In this document: one piece after another, positions 17,192 through 26,269 of the stretch
Position numbering within the stretch: position 1 is the stretch's first letter
Layout of the letters: every line of letters starts with the position of its first letter
Origin: Pseudomonas sp. QTF5
GTDB taxonomy: Bacteria > Pseudomonadota > Gammaproteobacteria > Pseudomonadales > Pseudomonadaceae
NCBI RefSeq assembly: GCF_000512695.2
Contig: NZ_AZRW02000022.1
Coordinates: 1 to 64,000, forward strand
Length of the DNA: 64,000 nucleotides
Direction: 5' to 3'
Notes under the pieces: generated by a model
What the model saw: the letters and a program-made list of their open reading frames with translations, nothing else
Databases searched by the model: none
What the model was told of the DNA's origin: nothing
Translations under genes and position numbers: made by a program

Positions 17192-18274
17192 TTAGATCAA
17201 GGTTTTGCCGTGGCGTACGAAGGTCGGTTTGACCACTCGAACCGGGTACCACTTGCCGCGAATTTCCACTTCAGCGCGGTCGGCGGTGGCCACCGGCACG
17301 CGCGCCAGTGCTATCGACTTGCTAAGCGTAGGAGAGAAACTACCACTGGTGATCTCCCCTTCGCCAACATCGGCGATGCGAACCACCTGATGCGCCCGCA
17401 AAACGCCACGTTCTTCAAGGACCAAACCCACCAATTTGTGCTGCACGCCAGCGGTTTGTTCGGCTTCCAGGGCAGTGCGGCCGATGAACTGACGAGTGGC
17501 CGGTTCCCAGGCAATGCTCCAGGCCATGTTGGAGGCCAATGGCGAAACGTCTTGATGAATGTCCTGACCGTAGAGGTTCATGCCGGCTTCGACACGCAAG
17601 GTATCGCGGGCGCCGAGGCCAATCGGGGAGATGCCCGCACCTACCAGATCGTTGAAGAAGCCCGGTGCCTGATCGGCCGGCAGCACGATTTCCAGACCAT
17701 CCTCACCGGTGTAACCGGTGCGCGCGATGAACCAGTCACCGTCGGTGTGACCTTCGAAATATTTGAGCTGTTGAATGAGCGTGCCACGGGACTGAGTCAC
17801 CAGTTCGGCAATCTTGTGCCGGGCGTGAGGCCCTTGAATGGCCAGCATTGCCAGCTCGGAGCGCTCGTTGAGTTGCACCTCGAAGTCGCCGAGATGAGCT
17901 TGCATCCAGGCCAGGTCCTGATTGCGGGTAGAGGCGTTGACCACCAAGCGATAACCGTCCTCGAGACGGTAGACGATCATGTCGTCGACGATACCGCCGT
18001 GCTCGTTGAGCATGGCGCTGTACAGGGCACGGCCGGGGCTGTGCAGACGTTCGACGTCATTGGCCAGTAAATACTGAAGCCAGGCCTTGGCCTGGGGGCC
18101 GTCAACATCGATCACGGTCATGTGGGATACATCGAAAACCCCGCAATCGCGGCGCACCTGATGGTGTTCCTCGACTTGCGAGCCGTAATGCAGAGGCATA
18201 TCCCAACCGCCAAAATCGACCATCTTCGCGCCGAGGGCGAGATGAAGGTCATACAGAGGCGTACGCTGTCCCAT
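17192..18274 (-). CDS. gcvT: Aminomethyltransferase (glycine cleavage T protein)
   Basis: A 360-residue enzyme that releases ammonia from the aminomethyl-lipoyl arm and gives 5,10-methylene-tetrahydrofolate. The N-terminal motif GAKMVDFGGWDMPLHYGS (about 15-32) and the folate-binding region GYTGEDGLEIVLP (about 195-207) are typical. A GGAAGGAG ribosome site precedes the ATG. The gene leads the gcvT-gcvH unit. A TACAAT -10-like hexamer (minus strand) lies about 130 bases upstream. No glycine riboswitch could be seen upstream. Confidence 0.95.
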   Translation of the reverse strand: MGQRTPLYDLHLALGAKMVDFGGWDMPLHYGSQVEEHHQVRRDCGVFDVSHMTVIDVDGPQAKAWLQYLLANDVERLHSPGRALYSAMLNEHGGIVDDMIVYRLEDGYRLVVNASTRNQDLAWMQAHLGDFEVQLNERSELAMLAIQGPHARHKIAELVTQSRGTLIQQLKYFEGHTDGDWFIARTGYTGEDGLEIVLPADQAPGFFNDLVGAGISPIGLGARDTLRVEAGMNLYGQDIHQDVSPLASNMAWSIAWEPATRQFIGRTALEAEQTAGVQHKLVGLVLEERGVLRAHQVVRIADVGEGEITSGSFSPTLSKSIALARVPVATADRAEVEIRGKWYPVRVVKPTFVRHGKTLI

Positions 18275-18429
18275 GGGTTTCTCCTTCCGGGCGTGGCGAA
18301 GGTGCGGGCAGGTGCTGTACGGGGTGAAATGCCTGTAAATAAAGGCTTTCAGCCGATTTCAGCGACCCGGTCCGAGGACGGACCGCACCGAATGCCGCGC
18401 ATTGTAGCCGCAAGGTGTAGGACTGACAC

Positions 18430-20097
18430 CTACGTGTTTCGATGCGCCGAACGTCGGATCAATCCGATGACCGGTAACAGCCCGACCAACACCAGTGTCA
18501 GTGCCGGCAACGAAGCCCTCGCCCACTCGCCCTCGCTGGTCATTTCAAAGATCCGTACTGCCAGCGTGTCCCAGCCGAACGGGCGCATCAGCAGGGTCGC
18601 GGGCATTTCCTTGAGCACATCGACGAACACCAGCAATGCCGCGCTCAACGTGCCCGGCAGCAGCAGCGGCAGATACACTTTGAAAAACAGTCGCGGCCCA
18701 CTGACGCCAAGGCTACGTGCTGCTTCGGGCAAAGATGGCCGTATTCGCGCCAGGCTGCTTTCAAGCGGTCCATAGGCCACCGCAATAAAACGCACCAGAT
18801 AGGCCAGCAACAACGCCGACAGACTGCCCAGCAGCAACGGTTTGCCCGAGCCGCCAAGCCAGCCTGACAGCGGGATCACCAGTTCGCGATCCAGGTAACT
18901 GAACGCCAGCATGATCGATACCGCCAGCACCGAGCCCGGCAAGGCATAACCAAGATTGGCCAGGCTGATGCCGGAACGGATCGCACGGGTCGGCGCCAAT
19001 CGACGGGCAAAGGCCAGTACCAGCGCGACACTGACGGTGATCAACGCCGCCATGCCGCCCAAGTACAGGGTATGGATGATCAAGCCGGCATAACGCTCAT
19101 CCAGATCGAAGCGTCCGCGTTGCCAGAACCACACCACCAGTTGCAGCACGGGAATGACGAAGGCGCAGGCGAATACCAGACCACACCAGCTCATGGCCGC
19201 CAGTGCCTTGACCCCGCGCAGGTGATACAACGCCTTGACCCGGGGTCGTTCGTTGCTCGCCCGGTTGGCCCCGCGGGCACGGCGCTCGCCATACAGCACG
19301 ACCATCACCACCAACAGCAACAGGCTGGCCAGTTGCGCGGCGGTGGAAAGACTGAAAAAGCCGTACCAGGTTTTGTAGATGGCGGTGGTGAATGTATCGA
19401 AGTTGAACACCGACACCGCACCGAAATCCGCCAGGGTTTCCATCAGCGCCAACGCCACCCCCGCGCCGATGGCTGGACGTGCCATGGGCAACGCCACGCG
19501 CCAGAACGCCTGCCACGGGGATTGCCCAAGGACTCGCGCCGCTTCCATCAAGCCTTTGCCCTGAGCCAGGAATGCGGTACGCGCCAACAGGTAAACGTAG
19601 GGATAGAAAACCAGCACCAGCACCAGAATCACACCGCCCGTGGAGCGCACTCGCGGTAGCCTCAGGCCGCTGCCGAACCATTCACGCAACAAGGTTTGCA
19701 CGGGACCGGCGAAATCCAGCAGGCCGACGAAGACGAATGCCAGCACGTAGGCAGGAATCGCAAAGGGCAGCATCAGCGCCCAATCCAGCCAACGTCGCCC
19801 GGGGAATTCGCAAAGGCTGGTGAGCCAGGCCAGGCTGACGCCCAGTAGCGTTACGCCGAAACCGACGCCGAGTACCAGCGTGAGGGTATTGCCCAGCAAC
19901 CGTGGCATCTGGGTATCCCACAGGTGGGACCAGATTTGCTGATCGATGGTTTGCCATGAGAAAAGCAGAACGCTCAGGGGCAGCAAGACCAGCGCAGCAA
20001 TGGCGAAGACCAGGGGATACCAGCGGCGTTGGGCGGGGTGGGCCAAGGAAAGTTCTCTAGAAAGTACGGAGCCAACGCGGGCCTGCGTCTGCCCCAT
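18430..20097 (-). CDS. Fe(III) ABC transporter permease (FbpB type)
   Basis: A fused binding-protein-dependent permease of up to 555 residues with about twelve membrane segments in two homologous halves. Each half has an EAA-type loop: EAARVLGQSPWQAFWRVALP around residue 185 and EAARSLGVSGPRLFFKVYLP around 465. It matches the FbpB/AfuB family that imports ferric iron delivered by a periplasmic protein. The ATG at 20097 lies against a REP sequence with no ribosome site; the TTG at 20046, preceded by GAGAA, is a good alternative start. The binding-protein gene is just upstream, but no ATPase gene is adjacent. Confidence 0.92.
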   Translation of the reverse strand: MGQTQARVGSVLSRELSLAHPAQRRWYPLVFAIAALVLLPLSVLLFSWQTIDQQIWSHLWDTQMPRLLGNTLTLVLGVGFGVTLLGVSLAWLTSLCEFPGRRWLDWALMLPFAIPAYVLAFVFVGLLDFAGPVQTLLREWFGSGLRLPRVRSTGGVILVLVLVFYPYVYLLARTAFLAQGKGLMEAARVLGQSPWQAFWRVALPMARPAIGAGVALALMETLADFGAVSVFNFDTFTTAIYKTWYGFFSLSTAAQLASLLLLVVMVVLYGERRARGANRASNERPRVKALYHLRGVKALAAMSWCGLVFACAFVIPVLQLVVWFWQRGRFDLDERYAGLIIHTLYLGGMAALITVSVALVLAFARRLAPTRAIRSGISLANLGYALPGSVLAVSIMLAFSYLDRELVIPLSGWLGGSGKPLLLGSLSALLLAYLVRFIAVAYGPLESSLARIRPSLPEAARSLGVSGPRLFFKVYLPLLLPGTLSAALLVFVDVLKEMPATLLMRPFGWDTLAVRIFEMTSEGEWARASLPALTLVLVGLLPVIGLIRRSAHRNT

Positions 20098-20100
20098 TTT

Positions 20101-20232
20101 TGTGGCGAGGGAGCTTGCTCCCGCTCGGCTGCGCAGCAGTCGTAAAGCAGCCGATGCGATTTAACTGACGCACCGCGTCACATGGTTTTAGGGCCGCTTC
20201 GCAGCCCGGCGGGAGCTGGCTCCCTCGCCACA
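20101..20232. repeat. Inverted REP pair (TGTGGCGAGGGAGCTTGCTC type)
   Basis: Two facing REP copies between the permease and the binding-protein genes. The right arm has one change from the usual form (GAGCTGGCTCC). The pair may act as a processing or attenuation point that sets the binding protein above the permease. Confidence 0.88.
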
Positions 20233-20250
20233 GTCGCGGCAAACACAGAT

Positions 20251-21255
20251 TCAGTTCCAGCCAGCCCGATCCATCATCCGGATCGCTTCTGCCTGACGCT
20301 TGCCAGCCACTTCCACCGGCAGGGTATCGGCAACGAACTTGCCCCAGGCCGCTACTTCTTCCGAAGGAGCCACTGCCGGGTTGGCCGGGAATTCCTGGTT
20401 CACGTCAGCGAAAATCTTCTGCGCTTCAGGCGTGGTCATCCACTCCACCAGCGCCTTGGCAGCTTCCGGGTGCGGCGCGTGCTTGGTCAGGCCGATGCCC
20501 GACAGGTTGACGTGCACGCCACGGTCACCCTGATTCGGCCAGAACAGCTTCACCGGCAGGTCTGGCTTCTGTTTGTGTAAACGGCCGTAGTAGTAAGTGT
20601 TGACGATGCCGACGTCGCATTGACCGGCGTTGATCGCCTCCAGCACGGCGACGTCGTCGGAGAACACGTCGGTGGACAGGTTGTTGACCCAGCCCTTGAG
20701 GATCTTCTCGGTTTTATCGGCGCCATGGACTTCGATCATCGTGGCGGTCAGGGACTGGTTGTAGACCTTCTTCGCCGTGCGCAGGCACAGGCGGCCTTCC
20801 CACTGCTTGTCGGCCAGCGCCTCGTAGGTAGTCAGCTCACCGGGTTTCACCCGGTCGGTGGAGTAGGCGATGGTCCGCGCCCGCAGGCTCAATCCGGTCC
20901 AGGCATGGGAGGAAGCACGGTATTGCAGCGGGATGTTGGCGTCGATCACCTTGGAAGTGAACGGCTGGAGGATGCCCATCTGCTCGGCCTGCCAGAGGTT
21001 GCCGGCATCGACGGTCAGCAGCAGGTCGGCAGTGGCATTTTCGCCCTCGGCCTTGATCCGCTGCATCAGCGGCGCTTCCTTGTCGGTGATGAATTTCACC
21101 TGCACGCCGGTTTTCCGGGTGTAGGCATCGAAGACCGGTTTGATCAGCTCATCGATACGCGAGGAGTAAACCACCACCTCGTCGGCGGCCTGGGTGGCGG
21201 TGCTGCCAATCAGGGTCAGGGCCAGTGCGGTCAGTAGACGCTTGGGTGCCAACAT
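20251..21255 (-). CDS. Fe(III) ABC transporter binding protein (FbpA/FutA type)
   Basis: A 334-residue periplasmic ferric-iron-binding protein. The signal peptide covers residues 1-23 (TQA before ADEVVVYSSR). The paired tyrosines used to hold iron are in GIVNTYYYGRL (about 218-228). The opening VVVYSSRIDELIKPVFDAY is characteristic of this family. It is the first gene of an iron-uptake pair with the permease downstream. A weak Fur-box-like sequence lies 30-50 bases upstream of the start. Confidence 0.93.
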   Translation of the reverse strand: MLAPKRLLTALALTLIGSTATQAADEVVVYSSRIDELIKPVFDAYTRKTGVQVKFITDKEAPLMQRIKAEGENATADLLLTVDAGNLWQAEQMGILQPFTSKVIDANIPLQYRASSHAWTGLSLRARTIAYSTDRVKPGELTTYEALADKQWEGRLCLRTAKKVYNQSLTATMIEVHGADKTEKILKGWVNNLSTDVFSDDVAVLEAINAGQCDVGIVNTYYYGRLHKQKPDLPVKLFWPNQGDRGVHVNLSGIGLTKHAPHPEAAKALVEWMTTPEAQKIFADVNQEFPANPAVAPSEEVAAWGKFVADTLPVEVAGKRQAEAIRMMDRAGWN

Positions 21256-21285
21256 GGAAGCGGTCTCTCGAATGGGGAAGTGAGG

Positions 21286-21305
21286 CCAAATGATAAGGAC
21301 TCACA
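21286..21305. promoter_or_regulatory. Weak Fur-box-like site
   Basis: CCAAATGATAAGGACTCAC has one good hexamer (GATAAG against GATAAT) and partial matches on both sides, about 11 of 19 positions against the classical Fur box. The position just upstream of the iron-binding protein gene supports it; the match alone does not. Confidence 0.3.
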
Positions 21306-21384
21306 TTTCGCTTCTCAATCGAACAGTGAGTGGAGGCGTTACTGGATGTTGCACGGTTTGGATGTGCATTGAATGTGCCGCCGC

Positions 21385-21471
21385 CTTCGCGAGCAAGTCG
21401 AATCGTCGCACCGCCGCTCCCACATTGGAATGCATTTCAAAATGTGGGAGCGGGCTTGCTCGCGAAGAGGC
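21385..21471. repeat. Inverted REP pair with an interrupted left arm
   Basis: The right arm (GTGGGAGCGGGCTTGCTCGC, from 21444) is intact. The left arm reads CTTCGCGAGCAAG, then about 16 foreign bases (21398-21413), then CCGCTCCCACA. The extra bases split an otherwise perfect REP copy. Confidence 0.8.
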
Positions 21472-21491
21472 CATCAACCGCAGCGAAGATC

Positions 21492-22715
21492 TCAGGCCTT
21501 GGCCAACGCCGGCAGATCCCCAATCAACCCAAGCGCTTCGCGCACAAACAACGCCTTGGCCTCGGGCATTTGATCGACCATCTTCAACCCGGTATTACGC
21601 AACCAGCGCACCGGCAACGGATCGGCCTGGAACAAACGCTCGAATCCTTCCATCGCTGCCATCAACGCCAGGTTGTGGGGCATGCGCCGACGCTCGTAGC
21701 GACTGAGCACTTTCACGTCGGCCAACCGCTCGCCACGCGCGGCCGCTTGCAGCAGCACTTCGGCCAGCACCGCGGCATCGAGAAAACCGAGGTTCACGCC
21801 CTGCCCGGCGAGCGGATGGATGGTATGGGCCGCGTCGCCGATCAGCGCCAGGCCTTCAGCCACATACCGCTTGGCATGACGCTGACGCAGCGGCACGCAC
21901 AACCGCGGGTCAGCGCTGAGTACCGTGCCGAGGCAGCCTTCGAAGGCCCGCTCCAGCTCCTTGCAGAAGCCTTCGTCGTCCAGCGCCATCAGGCGTTCGG
22001 CTTCGCTCGGCGTGGTCGACCAGACGATCGAGCACCAATCCTGTTGACCGTCCCGCTCCAACGGCAGAAACGCCAGCGGGCCGTTGTCGGTGAATCGTTG
22101 CCACGCGGTCATTCGATGAGGTTTTGCGCTGCGCACGCTGGTAACGATCGCGTGGTGCATGTAATCCCATTCGCGAGTCGCAACCCCGGTCAGACGCCGC
22201 ACCGCCGAGTTGGCGCCATCCGCCGCGATCACCAAAGGCGCCCGCAAGGTGCGGCCATCGGCCAGGGTCAGCAGCCAGTCGTCACCGGAGCGGCGCATCT
22301 GCTCCAGACGCGCGTTGGCGAGCATCCCGAGATCGCAGTCGTGCAGTCGGTCGAGCAAGGCGTCCTGAACCACGCGATTCTCGACGATATGCCCGAGCAC
22401 TTCGGCATGCACACTGGTCGCCGAAAAATGGATCTGCCCGGTACCGCTGCCGTCCCAGACGTGCATGTCGGTGTACGGACTACTGCGTCGATTGGCGATG
22501 CCATCCCAGACGCCCAGACGTTCGAGTATTCGCTGGCTGGCCGCCGACAAGGCGCTCACCCGTGGTTCGAACGGAGCCTGCCCATCGAAGGGTTTGACGC
22601 TCAGGGGGCTGCCGTCCAACAGCAGGACTTCAAGCCCGCTGTTTTGTAACGCCAGCGCCAGGGCACTGCCGACCATTCCGGCCCCGACAATCAGCAGATC
22701 TGCGCGCATTTCCAT
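21492..22715 (-). CDS. ubiI: Ubiquinone hydroxylase UbiI (VisC)
   Basis: A 407-residue FAD monooxygenase of the UbiH/COQ6 family, acting in aerobic ubiquinone synthesis; UbiI hydroxylates ring carbon 5. The FAD motif GAGMVGSALALAL is at residues 9-21. The second FAD motif is GDAAHTIHPLAGQGVNLGFLD (about 290-310). In E. coli the order ygfB-pepP-ubiH-ubiI is an operon, and the same order is seen here, which is why UbiI rather than UbiF is chosen. Sequence alone does not separate these paralogues with certainty. Confidence 0.88.
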   Translation of the reverse strand: MEMRADLLIVGAGMVGSALALALQNSGLEVLLLDGSPLSVKPFDGQAPFEPRVSALSAASQRILERLGVWDGIANRRSSPYTDMHVWDGSGTGQIHFSATSVHAEVLGHIVENRVVQDALLDRLHDCDLGMLANARLEQMRRSGDDWLLTLADGRTLRAPLVIAADGANSAVRRLTGVATREWDYMHHAIVTSVRSAKPHRMTAWQRFTDNGPLAFLPLERDGQQDWCSIVWSTTPSEAERLMALDDEGFCKELERAFEGCLGTVLSADPRLCVPLRQRHAKRYVAEGLALIGDAAHTIHPLAGQGVNLGFLDAAVLAEVLLQAAARGERLADVKVLSRYERRRMPHNLALMAAMEGFERLFQADPLPVRWLRNTGLKMVDQMPEAKALFVREALGLIGDLPALAKA

Positions 22716-22718
22716 GCT

Positions 22719-22832
22719 TTAAGCCTGTCTCGCTTGCGGCTTGAGCCGCACGTAAAGGTTTTTGTCGACCCGCGTCACCCAAGTGCTCGCGCCGTCGTGA
22801 ATATGGACTTGCAGGTGCGCCCGCTTATACAT
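22719..22832 (-). CDS. Possible 37-residue protein between ubiH and ubiI
   Basis: A short frame, MYKRAHLQVHIHDGASTW at the start, whose ATG overlaps the end of ubiH by eight bases. It ends three bases before ubiI. The tight fit suggests translational coupling inside the ubi operon. The peptide is basic with a strand-like pattern. I do not recognise it and there is no clear ribosome site. Confidence 0.4.
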   Translation of the reverse strand: MYKRAHLQVHIHDGASTWVTRVDKNLYVRLKPQARQA

Positions 22833-24012
22833 CGGGACGCGTACCCAGGCCCATGGCCTGCCGGGCGAACCAGCGCTTGGCCGGCGGCAGCAAATCGAGG
22901 CCGAGCAACCCAATGTTGCGCCCCAGGGAAACCAGCGGCTGAGTGCTGCCGAATAACCGGGTGACCTGATCAGAAAAGCCCACGGTCAGGTTCTGATCCA
23001 TTCGCTGACGCTCGCGGTAGGCCTGCAAGGTGGCGAAATCGCCCAGTGCGGTCTCGCTGCCCAACAAAGTATCGGCCAAGGCCTGGGCATCGCGCAGGGA
23101 CAAGTTGAAACCCTGTCCGGCAATCGGATGCAGGCTATGGGCGGCGTTGCCGAGGATCGCCAGATGCGGGCGAACTTGTTCCTCGGCCTCGATCAGCGAC
23201 AGCGGATATAGATGCCGTGCGCCAACCTGCTTCAGCGTGCCCAGGCGATAACCGAAAATGCCCTGCAACTCATTGAGAAAACTGCGCTCATCAAGGGCCG
23301 CCAGCCGTTGCGCATCCATGCCCAGACGAGTCCAGACCAGAGCGCAGCGGTTTTCCGGCAATGGCAGCAAAGCCATCGGGCCATCGTCGGTGAAGCGTTC
23401 GAAGGCCATGCCGTTGTGGGCCTCGCTCGGGGTGATGTTGGCGATCAGCGCGCTCTGGTTGTACGGGCGTTTTTTGATGCCGATCCCCAGTTGTTCACGC
23501 AGGCCCGAACGCCCGCCATCGGCCAACACCGCAAGGTCGCATTCCAGCAGGGTTTCATCGTCGAGCGTCAGGCTATAGCCGTCGGTCAGCGGCTCCATGC
23601 GGGTAACTTCCGCCGGGCAACGCCAACTGACCACGTCCTTGTCCAGACCTTGCCAGAGGCATTGTCCGAGCCAGGCGTTTTCCACCACATAACCCAGCGC
23701 CGGAACGCCCTCTTCCATCGCCGACAGCCGCGCTGTGGAGAAACGTCCACGGTCGGAAACATGAATCTGCTTGATCGGCTCGGCGCGGCGGGAGATTTCC
23801 TGCCACACGCCCAACCGTTGATAAACCTGCCGGGCGCCGAACGACAGCGCCGAAGAACGGGCGTCATAGCTCGGCTGGTAGGTGTGGCCGGGAGCAAACG
23901 GCTCGATCAGCACAATCTTCCAGCCACGGACCTTGGCCCCGGCCTGCAATGCCAACGCCAGACTGGCGCCGACCAGGCCACCACCGATGATTGCCAGATT
24001 AACTCGACTCAT
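22825..24012 (-). CDS. ubiH: 2-octaprenyl-6-methoxyphenol hydroxylase UbiH
   Basis: A 395-residue FAD monooxygenase of aerobic ubiquinone synthesis. The FAD motif GGGLVGASLALALQ is at residues 10-23, and the second motif GNAAHSLHPIAGQGFNLSLRD lies at about 285-305. The start overlaps the pepP stop by four bases (ATGA), so the two are translated from one message. It is about 35% identical by impression to UbiI, as expected of the two paralogues. Confidence 0.94.
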   Translation of the reverse strand: MSRVNLAIIGGGLVGASLALALQAGAKVRGWKIVLIEPFAPGHTYQPSYDARSSALSFGARQVYQRLGVWQEISRRAEPIKQIHVSDRGRFSTARLSAMEEGVPALGYVVENAWLGQCLWQGLDKDVVSWRCPAEVTRMEPLTDGYSLTLDDETLLECDLAVLADGGRSGLREQLGIGIKKRPYNQSALIANITPSEAHNGMAFERFTDDGPMALLPLPENRCALVWTRLGMDAQRLAALDERSFLNELQGIFGYRLGTLKQVGARHLYPLSLIEAEEQVRPHLAILGNAAHSLHPIAGQGFNLSLRDAQALADTLLGSETALGDFATLQAYRERQRMDQNLTVGFSDQVTRLFGSTQPLVSLGRNIGLLGLDLLPPAKRWFARQAMGLGTRPDV

Positions 24013-25343
24013 GCCGCTTGTGTCCGTGCAGCGGCCATCAAGGCTTCGATCTCGGCGACCGTTTTCGGTACGCCGTTAGTCAGGATTTCACAACCGGTTT
24101 TGGTGACCACCACGTCGTCCTCGATGCGCACGCCAATGCCGCGCCATTTTTTCGCCACGCTTTGGTTGTCCGCTGCAATGTAAATGCCCGGCTCGACCGT
24201 CAGCGCCATGCCGACTTCCAGCACGCGCCATTCACCGCCCACCTTGTACTCGCCGACATCATGCACATCCATGCCCAGCCAGTGGCCGGCGCGGTGCATG
24301 TAAAACGCCTTGTAGGCTTCGCTGGCGATCAACTCGTCGACGTCGCCCTGCAACAGGCCCAGCTTCACCAGCCCGGCGGTAATTACACGGACCGTGGCTT
24401 CATGCGCCTGATTCCAGTGTTTATTCGGGGCGATTTCGGCAAACGCCGCTTCCTGGGAAGCCAGCACCAACTCGTAAATCGCCTTCTGCTCCGGTGAATA
24501 CTTGCCGTTGACCGGCCAGGTGCGGGTGATGTCACTGGCGTAGCAGTCGATCTCGCAACCGGCATCGATCAGCACCAGATCGCCGTCCTTGAGCACCGCG
24601 TCATTCTGCTGGTAGTGCAGGATGCAGCTGTTGCGCCCAGCCGCGACGATTGACCCGTAGGCCGGCATCTTCGCCCCGCCCTTGCGGAACTCGTAATCAA
24701 GCTCGGCTTCGAGACTGAATTCATGCAAACCGGCACGGCTGGCCTGCATCGCACGAATATGTGCCTGGGCGGAAATCCGTGCGGCTTCGCGCATCACCTT
24801 CACTTCTGCCGCCGATTTATACAGACGCATGTCGTGGAGCAGATGATCCAGGGCAACGAATTCGTTCGGCGGCTGGGCGCCGAGGTGCGCTTTAGAGCGG
24901 ATCACGTTGATCCAGTCCATCAGGTGCCGATCGAATTCCGGGTTGCTGCCCATGGCCGAATACACCCGGTCACGACCTTCGATCAGGCCCGGCAGGATGT
25001 CGTCGATGTCGGTGATCGGGAATGCGTCGTCGGCGCCGAAGTCGCGGATCGCGCCTTCCTGACCGGCACGCAGGCCGTCCCACAATTCCCGTTCGGCATT
25101 ACGTTCCCGGCAAAACAGCACGTATTCGCCATGCTCACGGCCGGGCATCAAAACGATGACGGCCTGAGGCTCGGGGAAACCGCTGAGGTACTGGAAGTCG
25201 CTGTCCTGACGGTAGACGTGCTCGACGTCGCGATTGCGGATAGCCACCGCGGCGGCGGGCAGGATGGCGATGCTGTTGGGTTCCATCTGCGCCATCAAGG
25301 CCTTGCGGCGACGGCTGTATTCCGATTTCGGGATATGAATCAT
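24009..25343 (-). CDS. pepP: Xaa-Pro aminopeptidase
   Basis: A 444-residue M24-family metallopeptidase that removes N-terminal residues preceding proline. The dinuclear metal site is visible in order: DAGCEIDCYASDITRTWP (two Asp), GHWLGMDVHD (His), VEPGIY (Glu) and GIRIEDDV written here as GVRIEDDV (Glu). An N-terminal aminopeptidase P domain precedes it. It is the second gene of the ygfB-pepP-ubiH-ubiI series, 27 bases after ygfB. A link to ubiquinone synthesis is by gene order only. Confidence 0.95.
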   Translation of the reverse strand: MIHIPKSEYSRRRKALMAQMEPNSIAILPAAAVAIRNRDVEHVYRQDSDFQYLSGFPEPQAVIVLMPGREHGEYVLFCRERNAERELWDGLRAGQEGAIRDFGADDAFPITDIDDILPGLIEGRDRVYSAMGSNPEFDRHLMDWINVIRSKAHLGAQPPNEFVALDHLLHDMRLYKSAAEVKVMREAARISAQAHIRAMQASRAGLHEFSLEAELDYEFRKGGAKMPAYGSIVAAGRNSCILHYQQNDAVLKDGDLVLIDAGCEIDCYASDITRTWPVNGKYSPEQKAIYELVLASQEAAFAEIAPNKHWNQAHEATVRVITAGLVKLGLLQGDVDELIASEAYKAFYMHRAGHWLGMDVHDVGEYKVGGEWRVLEVGMALTVEPGIYIAADNQSVAKKWRGIGVRIEDDVVVTKTGCEILTNGVPKTVAEIEALMAAARTQAA

Positions 25344-25370
25344 GGGCAGATGGCTTTCCCTGGCACGCGA

Positions 25371-25931
25371 TTAATGCAACGACGGTTTGGCAGCAGCCGG
25401 TTCATCGGCTTTTTTGGTTTCGGAGAACAACAGCAGCGGCGCGACGCGCAGGTATTCCATCACTTCCATGTAGTCGCTTTCGCCGTCGTCGGACTCTTCC
25501 AGCGCATCTTGCACTTGGGCGATGGCCGCCAGATCCTGCAACACTTCGGTAGCCTCGGTGCTCAGCATGCTGCTATCACGGCAGTTCAGGCCGAAACCGC
25601 TGAGAAAGCCCTGGCACCATTGGCCCAGTGCAGCGGCCCGGTCAGCCAGCGGCTCGTCATCGGTCGGCAGCAGCAGAACGACGGTCACGTCGTCGCCGGT
25701 GAGTTCGCCCTTGACCATCTCTTGCAGGCCGATCAAAGCATTGCGAACGTTGTCTTGCGGCTCGCCTTCGAGCAACTCGGCGGCATCAACCAGCCAGCCT
25801 TCGGCATCGAAGCCGGCACCGGCGCAACTGCGACCGAGCAGCAGGCCATGCAGTTCGGCAGGCGAGACGGGATGGCCGCTGGTGCTCAGCAGGGTGGCGA
25901 AGGCTTGGTACGGAGAATTCTGAATGGGCAT
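25371..25931 (-). CDS. ygfB: YgfB/YecA-family (UPF0149) protein
   Basis: A 186-residue acidic all-helical protein of the UPF0149 family. The family segment AELHGLLLGRSCAGA is near residues 24-38, and QWCQGFLSGFGL is near 108-119. It leads the conserved ygfB-pepP-ubiH-ubiI set. In P. aeruginosa, YgfB has been reported to affect beta-lactam resistance through the AlpA-ampDh3 route; whether that applies here is inference. The end (after about residue 165) is poorly conserved and charged. Confidence 0.9.
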   Translation of the reverse strand: MPIQNSPYQAFATLLSTSGHPVSPAELHGLLLGRSCAGAGFDAEGWLVDAAELLEGEPQDNVRNALIGLQEMVKGELTGDDVTVVLLLPTDDEPLADRAAALGQWCQGFLSGFGLNCRDSSMLSTEATEVLQDLAAIAQVQDALEESDDGESDYMEVMEYLRVAPLLLFSETKKADEPAAAKPSLH

Positions 25932-26059
25932 GGGCAGCTAGGCGCCAGACGGCGCTATGTCTAGAATGAAGGCCTTGTATCCTACATCGACAGACTCGCC
26001 AAGACTATTAAAGGCTGTCCGCCTGTTACCTACCATCAGACACAAACCCAGTGGACACA

Positions 26060-26269
26060 ATGGAAGACACCGACCTGCAAGCGCTGATGGCCAGACTCGA
26101 ACTGCTAATTACTCGAGTCGAGCAACTAAAGAGTCAGAACGGACTCCTATTAGCTCAGGAAAAGACCTGGCGCGAGGAACGCGCGCACCTCATTGAAAAA
26201 AATGAAATCGCCCGGCGTAAGGTCGAATCGATGATTTCGCGCCTCAAGGCTCTGGAGCAAGACTCATGA
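26060..26269 (+). CDS. ZapB-like coiled-coil protein (TIGR02449 type)
   Basis: A 69-residue protein that is coiled coil almost end to end (LQALMARLELLITRVEQLK and on to ISRLKALEQDS). It fits the TIGR02449 family of short proteins found next to zapA in gamma-proteobacteria. A role with ZapA at the division ring is likely but inferred. The ATG at 26060 is chosen; a GTG three codons upstream is possible. Its stop overlaps the zapA start by four bases, so the two are coupled. Confidence 0.88.
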   Translation: MEDTDLQALMARLELLITRVEQLKSQNGLLLAQEKTWREERAHLIEKNEIARRKVESMISRLKALEQDS

